A stretch of DNA of 8,243 bases, taken from positions 1-8,243 of the forward strand of contig JAKAUD010000171.1 in assembly GCA_021827885.1 (NCBI GenBank), in the 5' to 3' direction. Below are positions 1 to 6,441 of the stretch, piece by piece (the stretch's first letter is position 1; every line of letters begins with the position of its first letter). Below the pieces are notes generated by a model. The model was not told the origin of the DNA and ran no database searches. It saw nothing but the letters and a program-made list of their open reading frames with translations. The stretch comes from Thermoplasmata archaeon. GTDB lineage: Archaea > Thermoplasmatota > Thermoplasmata > Thermoplasmatales > Thermoplasmataceae. The translations under genes were made by a program, and so were the position numbers.

Positions 1-188
1 ACATATTCAGGCGTAGCGAAGCCGTTCCGGAAATCGTCAAAGACGCACTCCCCCTGAAACCAAAGGTCATATGGATGCAGGAGGGTGTTGTCAGTGAGGT
101 GGGAAGGGAAATTGCAGAAAAGGCTGGAATTTCCGTGATAATGGACAAGTGCATGATGAAGGAATACAAGAGAAGCGTCAGCGAGTGA
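1..188 (+). CDS. CoA-binding domain protein (YccU/CoA_binding_2-like), C-terminal fragment
   Basis: The reading frame enters from the left edge and ends at TGA 186-188, giving 61 visible residues. The fragment carries the typical second half of the small CoA-binding (Rossmann-fold) family: an FRRSEAVPEIV segment, then KVIWMQEGVVSE, and a closing VIMDKCMMKEY with the conserved Asp-x-Cys followed by Met/Lys and an acidic residue. Family members are about 140 residues, so roughly 80 residues including the glycine-rich nucleotide-binding loop lie outside the window. These proteins are soluble and thought to bind CoA or a related nucleotide; their cellular role is poorly defined. It is followed by 152 bases without a gene and then tRNA-Ser(CGA), so it is probably the end of its own transcript. 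The family call is by recognition of these motifs only. Confidence 0.8.
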   Translation, partial: IFRRSEAVPEIVKDALPLKPKVIWMQEGVVSEVGREIAEKAGISVIMDKCMMKEYKRSVSE

Positions 189-306
189 CCTGACTTTTAC
201 CTTCACCTGTTGTCCCGAATAACCATTTTCTGTAATTTGTATTCACGATATGGATACTTTCCGGAAATGTTTTCCCGGTTTAGGGATGTCCTGTCTATTG
301 CCTGGA

Positions 307-319
307 TAATTAATTTAAG
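307..319 (+). promoter_or_regulatory. TATA-like box upstream of tRNA-Ser(CGA)
   Basis: The A/T-only run TAATTAATTTAAG is centred about 28 nt upstream of the first base of the tRNA, which is the usual archaeal TATA-box distance when the primary transcript starts at or just before the tRNA 5' end. The rest of 189-340 shows no gene. The call rests on composition and spacing. Confidence 0.45.
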
Positions 320-340
320 AGCGAACATATCAAGGGTCAG

Positions 341-424
341 GCCGGGGTGGCCCAGTCCGGTAAGGCGATAGATTCGAGATCTATTGCTCGCAAGAGCTCG
401 GGAGTTCAAATCTCCCTCCCGGCG
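341..424 (+). tRNA. tRNA-Ser (anticodon CGA)
   Basis: The 84-nt sequence folds as a type II tRNA. The acceptor stem GCCGGGG (341-347) pairs with TCCCGGC (417-423), with one G-U at the inner end, and G424 is the discriminator, as expected for serine. The D arm closes GCC with GGC. The anticodon stem ATAGA/TCTAT (368-372 / 380-384) holds a seven-base loop TTCGAGA with anticodon CGA at 375-377. The long variable arm is GCTC-GCAA-GAGC, and the T arm is GGGAG-TTCAAAT-CTCCC. No intron is seen and no CCA is encoded (TTT follows), which is common in archaea. It reads UCG codons. Its 3' half is identical over 36 nt to the tRNA-Ser(GGA) further right. Confidence 0.95.
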
Positions 425-429
425 TTTCA

Positions 430-449
430 CTGCCTGACGGCAGATTTTT
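430..449 (+). terminator. possible terminator after tRNA-Ser(CGA)
   Basis: A five-base-pair hairpin, CTGCC (430-434) with GGCAG (439-443) and loop TGAC, is followed by A and then five T (445-449). It begins five bases after the tRNA discriminator. Archaeal termination depends mainly on T-runs, so the short T-run rather than the hairpin may be the working part. The stem is short and the call is tentative. Confidence 0.35.
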
Positions 450-607
450 GAAAATTCCCTCTGGCAGGTACAGGAGTACATTCAGTGGCCGCAGGTGAAA
501 GACTGGCCGCTTCTAGATTTTCGTGTGCAGGGTGGACCTGCCTCAGATATAATTTTGCCTTAAATGGATTATTTAATGAGATTTATACTGCTTATTACTG
601 GACTTGT

Positions 608-626
608 TATGAATAAATTTATCATA
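608..626 (+). promoter_or_regulatory. TATA box and overlapping palindrome of the Lrp-type gene
   Basis: A near-palindrome reads TATGA (608-612), one unpaired A, the self-complementary core TAAATTTA (614-621), and TCATA (622-626). The core is A/T-only and centred about 29 nt upstream of the ATG at 647, so it can be the TATA box of a transcript that starts at or next to the start codon. No Shine-Dalgarno sequence precedes the ATG, in agreement with a leaderless mRNA. Archaeal Lrp-family proteins often repress their own gene by binding a palindrome at the TATA/BRE site, so this may be an autoregulatory operator. That last step is inference. Confidence 0.45.
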
Positions 627-646
627 TAGATGAAAATACCAGATAA

Positions 647-1096
647 ATGCCAAACCGGGATGCCCTCGACCAGAAGGATTTCTCACTCATCGATTACCTT
701 AGACGAGACGGAAGAGGAAAGATTGGAGACATTTCAAAAAGTACTGGGATACCCCGGGCAACGGTCTTTGAGAGGATTTCCAAACTCACGGGGCTAGGAA
801 TCATAAAGAATTTCACGGTCAGTCTTGATTATGAAAAGCTTGGCCTGCCCGTGATGGCATACGTGATGCTGAGCTATGACTCTGAATCGGGTGTAAACCA
901 GAACATCCTGTGCGAGAGTCTTGCACAGATGGACAATATCATAGGCGTATCCATTCTTTCAGGAGAATGGGACATAATTGTCCTGACAGTCCAGAAATCG
1001 ATCAGGGATCTGTCCACCTTTGTGCTGGACAAGCTCAGGAACATGAAGGGCATTTCAAGGACACAAACTTTTACGGTGTTCCAGTCATTCAAGTGA
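647..1096 (+). CDS. Lrp/AsnC family transcriptional regulator
   Basis: This 149-residue protein has the full two-domain layout and length of an archaeal feast/famine (Lrp/AsnC) regulator. The winged helix-turn-helix lies at about 7-58: LDQKDFSLIDYLRRDGRGK leads into ISKSTGIPRATVFERISKL, with the recognition helix near residues 36-48. The RAM effector/oligomerisation domain (about 65-147) has the GEWDIIVLTV core at 106-115 and a closing GISRTQTFTVFQ strand. Such proteins form dimers and octamers, bind A/T-rich palindromes and often respond to amino acids. The start is well set: an in-frame TAA (644-646) directly precedes the ATG, and Asp8 falls where the family's N-terminal helix begins. The gene stands alone between two tRNA-Ser genes and points toward, but does not belong to, the operon on the other strand. 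Its target genes and effector cannot be told from the sequence. Confidence 0.92.
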   Translation: MPNRDALDQKDFSLIDYLRRDGRGKIGDISKSTGIPRATVFERISKLTGLGIIKNFTVSLDYEKLGLPVMAYVMLSYDSESGVNQNILCESLAQMDNIIGVSILSGEWDIIVLTVQKSIRDLSTFVLDKLRNMKGISRTQTFTVFQSFK

Positions 1097-1254
1097 TTAC
1101 CCTGCCATAACAGAAGACCTCAATTGCGATATGTCTTCACCTTATACTACTGCAATTATGGACTTCACAAGGTAATGGGAATTGTAATGCTCAGGATTTG
1201 ATATCTATAAACAAAGCCTATCTCGTAAACAACGCGGTTGTCCGCTCTCCCATG

Positions 1255-1267
1255 AAAAATTAAATAA
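1255..1267 (+). promoter_or_regulatory. TATA-like box upstream of tRNA-Ser(GGA)
   Basis: The run AAAAATTAAATAA is centred about 32 nt before the tRNA 5' end and closely resembles the box before the other tRNA-Ser gene. It sits between the arms of a 7-bp inverted repeat, GTCCGCT (1240-1246) and AGCGGAC (1269-1275). The remainder of the 196-base gap 1097-1292 shows no gene; a second A/T-rich element (ATCTATAAACAAA, near 1203-1215) has no obvious gene to serve. Confidence 0.45.
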
Positions 1268-1292
1268 CAGCGGACCATGAACCTAGGGCGAA

Positions 1293-1376
1293 GCTGGGGT
1301 AGCCTAGCCTGGTAAGGCGCAAGCCTGGAAAGCTTGTGCTCGCAAGAGCTCGGGAGTTCAAATCTCCCTCCCAGCG
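1293..1376 (+). tRNA. tRNA-Ser (anticodon GGA)
   Basis: The 84-nt type II tRNA has acceptor stem GCTGGGG (1293-1299) pairing with TCCCAGC (1369-1375), discriminator G1376, and D stem GCC/GGC. Its anticodon stem CAAGC/GCTTG (1320-1324 / 1332-1336) encloses loop CTGGAAA with anticodon GGA at 1327-1329. The variable hairpin GCTC-GCAA-GAGC and T arm GGGAG-TTCAAAT-CTCCC are the same as in tRNA-Ser(CGA). There is no intron and no encoded CCA. It reads UCC and UCU. Only 12 bases separate its 3' end from the stop codon of the convergent HyfB-like gene, so the operon transcript is likely to run antisense into it unless it ends within a few bases. Confidence 0.95.
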
Positions 1377-1388
1377 TTCCTAATTTGA

Positions 1389-3257
1389 TCAGATTGCAAT
1401 GGCAGCTAGGATCAGGAAAAAAGTAAATAGAATGTAAAACACGTAAATGTTCAGGCTGCTGTTCATGAACTTCCGTCCAAAGTATCTCGAGACTGATACA
1501 AACCCCCTGGAAATTCTCACAAGAAGAACCCAGAAAACGTCGAATGTACTTTCAGAATATCTGCCATGATCCTCTGTTTCCCTCGTGAAATACAGTTTAT
1601 GCATGGTTATTCTTAAAATGTTTGAATAAGCGAATGAGTTGAAATTACCATCCTTCGCGATTCCATTGTTCCAAGGCTCCACGTATCTGGTTTCCCCTGT
1701 TCCAAGGATTCCAATGGACAGGACCATAAAAAGCCCAAGGATGACCCCAAGCACCGCGGGGGAGATTGCACCGAAAATACCATATGGGCCGATCGAACTG
1801 ATAAGATAGCCGGATGGAACAACATATAGGCCGGTCAGAAGATTGTTGCTCGTCCCGCCAATGTATGGCGAAAATATGAATAGGGAGTCCGCAACTATGA
1901 GGTATGAAAAAATTCCTATGGCAACAGTTGCAAGGGAGGCAATGAGTATAGCAGAATCCATATAATCAGACTTCTGGCCAGTTCTCCCACCTCTTGATAG
2001 GAACCCGTATGACTTTGTAAATGAAACGACAGAAAAACCTAATCCAAGGGCTGCCAGTGCACCTGAAATGACAGCCATGAGAGTCACATAGAAGTTATTC
2101 ACTGTGGACATTATGAACAGCGACTCTAGCAGAAACCATTCTCCTACCCCTCCGCCGATCGGAAGCAGTCCCATCAACGAAAATGAGGAGAGGGCACCAC
2201 AAGTAGATGAAATCCTGGAATTTTTGTCCTCTCCCAGATTGAGAAAATCATGGGTATTTCTATGTTTTTCATTCATGCCGACAAAGAGAAAGATTGCTGA
2301 TTTGGCCATTGCGTGAGCAAATACGAATATCAGGGCTCCGGTCAGTGCAAAGAGGGCGGCTTCGTGCAGCCCCAGGTCTGAAAATATCAGGTATGAACCG
2401 ATCAGCATTATCATTGCACCGCAATTTTCTATAGTGCTGTACGCCGGAAGCATCTTTATGTGCTCTGATGACGCTGAATATATTGATGCAAAGAATAGTG
2501 AAAATATTCCGATAGAAAGAAGAAGCAGGCCGATGAGCAGAGACGCGTCTGCCAGAAGAACGAATCTGATTGTACTGTAGATTGCCACAGTGGTCATACC
2601 GGCGCTGAAGATCACTGATGCGTTCGCCGGCGCCTGCCCATGTGCAATTGGAAGCCATTCGGTGATCTGGAACGGTATTATTCCCATCTTGATCTGAAAA
2701 CCTATGAGCAGTAGAAAAAGTGCAGTGCCGGAAATACCGGGAATGAAGGAGAACGTTCCGTACTGACTGTAGAAACCGGCAAAGCCAAGCAGTATCAGGA
2801 GGGTACTCAATTCACCAAAAACAAGAAAGACATAAGGCGGTATATTCCCAGACTTTGTTCTGAAACCCAGAAGGTAGTATCCGAAAATGGTCATGGATTC
2901 CCACCCGAAAAGAAATGGAAACATTGAGGAAGATAAGGTGACCAGAGCCATGGAAAATATTGATCCATGCAAGATCCAGACCCCTCTACCCGGGGATTTC
3001 TCATATGACATAGAATAGATGTTTACAAGCGCGGAGACAGTGGAAATAACTAGCAGAAAGAAAATGGAAAGAGGATTCAGCGAGACGGAAAAAGGGCCAA
3101 TGGTTTCATTCAGGTTAAGGCGATAAATCAAACCAACTATCGAAAATGCTGCGGCGAAAACGCTGACAAAAATTCCGGAGGCATACGCTATTCTGGGGTA
3201 TATCGCACCAAGGATCACGGGAACTGCGTATAGCAAGAGGATTAGTGCTGTTATCAT
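1389..3257 (-). CDS. HyfB-like antiporter-type membrane subunit of the Ehr/group 4 complex
   Basis: This 622-residue, very hydrophobic protein belongs to the proton-translocating NADH-quinone oxidoreductase / Mrp antiporter family (NuoL/NuoM/HyfB). The landmark charged residues of the ion path are present: Glu120 in FGWESMT, Lys190 in GFQIKMGIIPF, the HGQAP motif at 206-210, Lys268 in HIKMLPAYSTIEN, His315 and Lys319 in HAMAKSAIF, Glu373 in GGVGEWF and Lys415 in FTKSYGF. A polar, partly amphipathic stretch at about 521-600 precedes a last membrane helix, so a lateral helix like that of NuoL/HyfB is possible but not shown. The length is close to E. coli HyfB. It is the last gene of the operon: its ATG overlaps the stop of the small-subunit gene by 4 bases (ATGA), with GAGG six bases upstream. 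Expected role is ion translocation or sodium/proton antiport in the membrane arm; which ion is unknown. Confidence 0.9.
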   Translation of the reverse strand: MITALILLLYAVPVILGAIYPRIAYASGIFVSVFAAAFSIVGLIYRLNLNETIGPFSVSLNPLSIFFLLVISTVSALVNIYSMSYEKSPGRGVWILHGSIFSMALVTLSSSMFPFLFGWESMTIFGYYLLGFRTKSGNIPPYVFLVFGELSTLLILLGFAGFYSQYGTFSFIPGISGTALFLLLIGFQIKMGIIPFQITEWLPIAHGQAPANASVIFSAGMTTVAIYSTIRFVLLADASLLIGLLLLSIGIFSLFFASIYSASSEHIKMLPAYSTIENCGAMIMLIGSYLIFSDLGLHEAALFALTGALIFVFAHAMAKSAIFLFVGMNEKHRNTHDFLNLGEDKNSRISSTCGALSSFSLMGLLPIGGGVGEWFLLESLFIMSTVNNFYVTLMAVISGALAALGLGFSVVSFTKSYGFLSRGGRTGQKSDYMDSAILIASLATVAIGIFSYLIVADSLFIFSPYIGGTSNNLLTGLYVVPSGYLISSIGPYGIFGAISPAVLGVILGLFMVLSIGILGTGETRYVEPWNNGIAKDGNFNSFAYSNILRITMHKLYFTRETEDHGRYSESTFDVFWVLLVRISRGFVSVSRYFGRKFMNSSLNIYVFYILFTFFLILAAIAI

Positions 3258-3883
3258 TCTAGTCCTCTGGATTTTTGTATTGCATCAATAATGCTGAAGG
3301 GGTCTGGCGGGCACCCCGGTATCAGAACCTTGCAATCCAGGACCGATGCAACAGATTTACCCAGAATTCCACCGGATACGGAGCAAGATCCCACTGCAAA
3401 GACAATCTTCGGATCGGGTATTGCACTGTACGCCTCCAAGAGAGGTTTTTCCATCCCTTCGGCGAGTATTCCTACGACCAGGAGGGCATCCGCATGCCTC
3501 GGGGTATTTGTAAAAAACACCCCAAGTCTGCTGAGATCGTAAATTGGATTCCAGAGCTGCTGCACCTCAGAATTGCAACCGCCGCAGCTTCCTGTATCAA
3601 TAACGAAAAGTTTCATGGATTTCGCGAAAAGTTTCACCTTGGCCTTGACCTCCGGCACATTCAATCGTTCGGTAGGGGCAAAGCTGGATGAACATCTTCC
3701 GCAATATATGCACCTGAACCTGTCAACCATGTCTCCGTCTATGGCATTGGTGGGACATTCTGTTGCACCTGGATAAATTCTGACGGGTTCCGTAGCCCAA
3801 GGAGACAGCACTTCAGGCTTCTCCCTGGGAAATGATGTCGTGACTATGCCCTTCTCCAACCCGAGTCTTATCCATCCTTTCAA
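3254..3883 (-). CDS. Fused ferredoxin (HyfH-like) and NuoB/HyfI-like small subunit
   Basis: The 209-residue protein joins two parts that are separate in E. coli Hyf/Hyc. Residues 1-75 resemble HyfH/NuoI: an RLGLEKGIVTTSFP start, then C43 in ECPTNAI and CIYCGRC with C58, C61 and C64. The first cysteine triplet of a two-cluster ferredoxin is absent and the fourth cysteine of the second motif is Phe68, so C43, C58, C61 and C64 can build exactly one [4Fe-4S] cluster. Residues 90-209 are NuoB-like and keep the hydrogenase-style proximal-cluster ligands C100, C103 (GSCGGC), C167 (GSCSVSGG) and C191 (PGCPPDP). It should pass electrons to the large-subunit interface on the cytoplasmic side. The start is a TTG that overlaps the upstream stop; GGGTGAT lies five bases before it, and no ATG precedes C43. 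The partner protein that feeds or drains electrons is not known. Confidence 0.9.
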   Translation of the reverse strand: MKGWIRLGLEKGIVTTSFPREKPEVLSPWATEPVRIYPGATECPTNAIDGDMVDRFRCIYCGRCSSSFAPTERLNVPEVKAKVKLFAKSMKLFVIDTGSCGGCNSEVQQLWNPIYDLSRLGVFFTNTPRHADALLVVGILAEGMEKPLLEAYSAIPDPKIVFAVGSCSVSGGILGKSVASVLDCKVLIPGCPPDPFSIIDAIQKSRGLE

Positions 3884-5091
3884 AGCAGATCACCCATTTC
3901 TGAAACAATCAGCCCATGACTTTCAACTCCAAACGAAAAATCAGTCAGGATGCCACCCTTGATCCCCTCTGTAAAAGCTGGCAGATTGCACCAGGATGCG
4001 CTTCTTATGAACGGCTTAAGTATTCTTCCTTCATTTAGGGTAATACCCATAACAAGTTCACCACCTGGAGATTCCACTGTGTCCACATATGATCCTGAAG
4101 CCTCGAAGTTGATAGGTGAAACGCCATGCACGAAGAGCTTCCTTTCAGAGACCATCTCGCCTATGAGTCTGGCTGACTCAAGTATCTCTGCAGCCCTCAC
4201 CGAAGCTCTTGCATACGAGTCGCCTACTTCACCTATGACCGGGCTGAAACCGAAGTCGGAGTAAGGGAGCCATCCATCAATTCTAGCGTCAAAGGAATGC
4301 CCGGATGCCCTGAGTGTTGGACCCACATACCATATTCGGTCGGCTCTATCGACTCCTATGATCCTGTCCATAAATACCCTGCTAACCTTGATTAATTCCC
4401 ATATTCTGTAGAATTCATGAGCAATTATTCCAACTTCGCTTTGTAGCTTCTCCAGATCCACACTTCGCGCTATCCCACCGGGTTGGTTCATTCCAAAGAT
4501 GTACCTGTGTCCAAATGTGCTGGCAATTACCCTGAGAAGCCTTTCCCTGAGAGCGGAAAGATGATGCTTTGCGACGTTCTGAGATGCAGCCTCTGCAAGT
4601 CTCTGGATGGCCAGAATATGGGATGCTATGCGTTCTGACTCAATCATGATCATCCTGATCATCTGTGTTTCATAACCAGCTTCGGTTTCCGTGATCTTCT
4701 CAATCAAATGGCAGAACAGGGATGAATATGAAGCAGAGAAAAGAGCATTGATTCGCTCAACTTTCAGCAAAGCACGATCATGAGGTTCCATGCTCAGGGT
4801 GATTCTTCTGGCTTTACAGTTCCATTCAGGCGTAACTGAAAGTATTCTTTCTCCATACGTACGGATATTGAACTTGATCGACTCAAATAATCCTCCTGCC
4901 ACAGGCCCGAAGGTCATGTTGAATACGGCCTCGCCTTTGGCTGGTTCAGGGTAGACTCCCATGAGAAATGAGTAGTTCCCATGCAACTTGAGATCATCAT
5001 TGCCGCACTCCCTTAGTTTTCTTTCACCCCTGAATAAGCAATGGGTTCTTCCATCAATGATGACTAAGGCAGAGAGTACTTCCGAATCCAT
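3880..5091 (-). CDS. NuoD/HyfG-like large subunit lacking the NiFe-site cysteines
   Basis: The 403-residue protein is recognisable as a complex I 49-kDa / [NiFe]-hydrogenase group 4 large subunit. A short N-terminal region (1-58) could be a reduced NuoC-like part. The core follows: FGPVAGG at 61, VERINALFSASYS at 111-123, ESERIASHIL at 151-160, FGMNQPGGIAR at 199-209, VGPTLRASGHSFDAR at 256-270, GDSYAR at 290-295 and ESPGGELVMGI at 340-350. In hydrogenases the 115-118 stretch is CGxC; here it is NALF. The C-terminal DPCxxC appears as DFSFGV at 384-389. No nickel ligand remains, so H2 chemistry is not expected. The complex I quinone residues also appear replaced. The role may be structural coupling between the iron-sulfur subunit and the membrane arm, or an undescribed active site. 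The ATG follows the preceding TGA directly. Confidence 0.88.
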   Translation of the reverse strand: MDSEVLSALVIIDGRTHCLFRGERKLRECGNDDLKLHGNYSFLMGVYPEPAKGEAVFNMTFGPVAGGLFESIKFNIRTYGERILSVTPEWNCKARRITLSMEPHDRALLKVERINALFSASYSSLFCHLIEKITETEAGYETQMIRMIMIESERIASHILAIQRLAEAASQNVAKHHLSALRERLLRVIASTFGHRYIFGMNQPGGIARSVDLEKLQSEVGIIAHEFYRIWELIKVSRVFMDRIIGVDRADRIWYVGPTLRASGHSFDARIDGWLPYSDFGFSPVIGEVGDSYARASVRAAEILESARLIGEMVSERKLFVHGVSPINFEASGSYVDTVESPGGELVMGITLNEGRILKPFIRSASWCNLPAFTEGIKGGILTDFSFGVESHGLIVSEMGDLL

Positions 5092-6441
5092 TCAAACCAA
5101 CCCCACAAAATAAATCATCGGTGAAAGCAGAGCAACCACCACCGAAATCAGTGCAATACTCTTCTGTGAAGCAGATACGTCACCGCGGACCTCATTTTTC
5201 TTGAATCCGAATGCCATCGAGGTTGTGAAAAAATTCACCGAAGCGAAGGACAGCACCACAGCTATGATGAGGATCGCAACTTCCAGGTATAGCCCATAGG
5301 ATACCATTCCCAAAATTATCAGAAATTCTCCTACAAATGTTCCAAACGGCGGAGTACCTGTTACACATAGCCCAGAAAGGGTGAGACTGGCTGCAGTGGC
5401 CGGCATTGATCCCTTCAGATCACTTATCCTGTTAATTTCCTTGGTTCCGTAAACCTCAAGAACATTGCCGGAAGAGTAAAAAGCGCCAGCTTTACCAAAT
5501 GCATGGGAGAACAACAGCAGTATTGCACCATAAACAGCTATTCCGCCGGTCACAAGACCAAGAAATGCAATTCCCATATTTTCCATGCTTGAATATGCAA
5601 ACATTCTTTTGTAGTCCCTCTGGGAAGGGAGCAGGAGTGCTGCAACCAGAACGGTGAGAAGCCCAAATATCATATAGAGATCAAAAACTGATCCCCCGCC
5701 TGTAATCTCGTATATCCTGTACAGGGCGTAAAGGGCTACGGGAAGGAGGATACCGGAGAACATTGCACTGATTTCAGAGGGAGCCTCTGAATGTGCATCA
5801 GGAAGCCAGGTACCAAATGGTGAAATGCCCACCTTCGTTCCAAATCCCACGATCGCTGCAGCTGCGGCTATTTCTCCCAGTTCAGTAACTCTGGCATTTG
5901 CGATCATTGTGGAAATGGTGAGAGTTCCATATGAATAGTATAGGATTATCACAGAGACGAGAGCGATTGAAAGGCCAGCTGACACTATTATCGTGTAACG
6001 CCATGCAGCCTCTATCTGCAGTCTCCCCCTCTCAATTACAAGAAGGAGAGAGCTTGACGCTGTGGTCAACTCAATACCAATCCATAGTAGCCCGAGATTG
6101 TTGATTTCAAGGGAGAAGATTATTGCAGAAGCGAATAGATCCATCATCGAGTAATGCAGGCGCATGTTTTTGGACTCTCCAAGCCTGTGGTGATATCCAA
6201 CTCCGAATACGGAAGACATGAAGAACACGGAGGCAGCGGCCAGTATCAGAGGTCTGTTGATGTAATCAACAAAGAACAAACCGGAGGCATGAATCCTTGC
6301 CGCGAAAACAAACACTGTGAGAGCGACTGTTATTAGTGACCCTGAAATATTTATACTTCTGAAACTGTGAGAAAAATAGCTGATGGAAAGCATTGCAGGC
6401 AAAAGGAATACAAGGGCCAGGATCATGTCATTGTAGATCAT
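5092..6441 (-). CDS. HyfF-like antiporter-type membrane subunit (NuoN/NuoM family)
   Basis: This 449-residue, multi-span membrane protein has the length and motifs of the NuoM/NuoN/HyfF branch. Ion-path residues seen are Glu124 (WIGIELTTASS), Lys203 in FGTKVGISPFG followed by LPDAHSEAPSEISA (213-226), Lys278 in QRDYKRMFAYSSMENMG, His313 and Lys317 in FSHAFGKAGAF, and Glu372 in FVGEFLI. It has no long C-terminal lateral helix; it ends shortly after a last hydrophobic segment. With the HyfB-like protein it gives the complex two antiporter-type modules, like E. coli hydrogenase 4 but with one fewer (no HyfD-like gene here). Its ATG shares one base with the HyfE-like stop (TGATG). GAGGAG lies 11 bases upstream, which is a weak ribosome site, so translational coupling is likely. 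Confidence 0.9.
   Translation of the reverse strand: MIYNDMILALVFLLPAMLSISYFSHSFRSINISGSLITVALTVFVFAARIHASGLFFVDYINRPLILAAASVFFMSSVFGVGYHHRLGESKNMRLHYSMMDLFASAIIFSLEINNLGLLWIGIELTTASSSLLLVIERGRLQIEAAWRYTIIVSAGLSIALVSVIILYYSYGTLTISTMIANARVTELGEIAAAAAIVGFGTKVGISPFGTWLPDAHSEAPSEISAMFSGILLPVALYALYRIYEITGGGSVFDLYMIFGLLTVLVAALLLPSQRDYKRMFAYSSMENMGIAFLGLVTGGIAVYGAILLLFSHAFGKAGAFYSSGNVLEVYGTKEINRISDLKGSMPATAASLTLSGLCVTGTPPFGTFVGEFLIILGMVSYGLYLEVAILIIAVVLSFASVNFFTTSMAFGFKKNEVRGDVSASQKSIALISVVVALLSPMIYFVGLV

Noticed and set aside
203..481. A 92-residue minus-strand open frame
   Set aside because: It runs across the whole of tRNA-Ser(CGA) and has no recognisable domain; it is antisense to the tRNA.
2104..2658. 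Open frames on both strands inside the HyfB-like gene
   Set aside because: They have shadow-frame composition, no family features, and the HyfB-like frame over them carries all expected motifs.
3275..3776. Several plus-strand open frames opposite the small-subunit gene
   Set aside because: They are mirror frames of a gene with eight conserved cluster cysteines, and none shows a start signal or domain.
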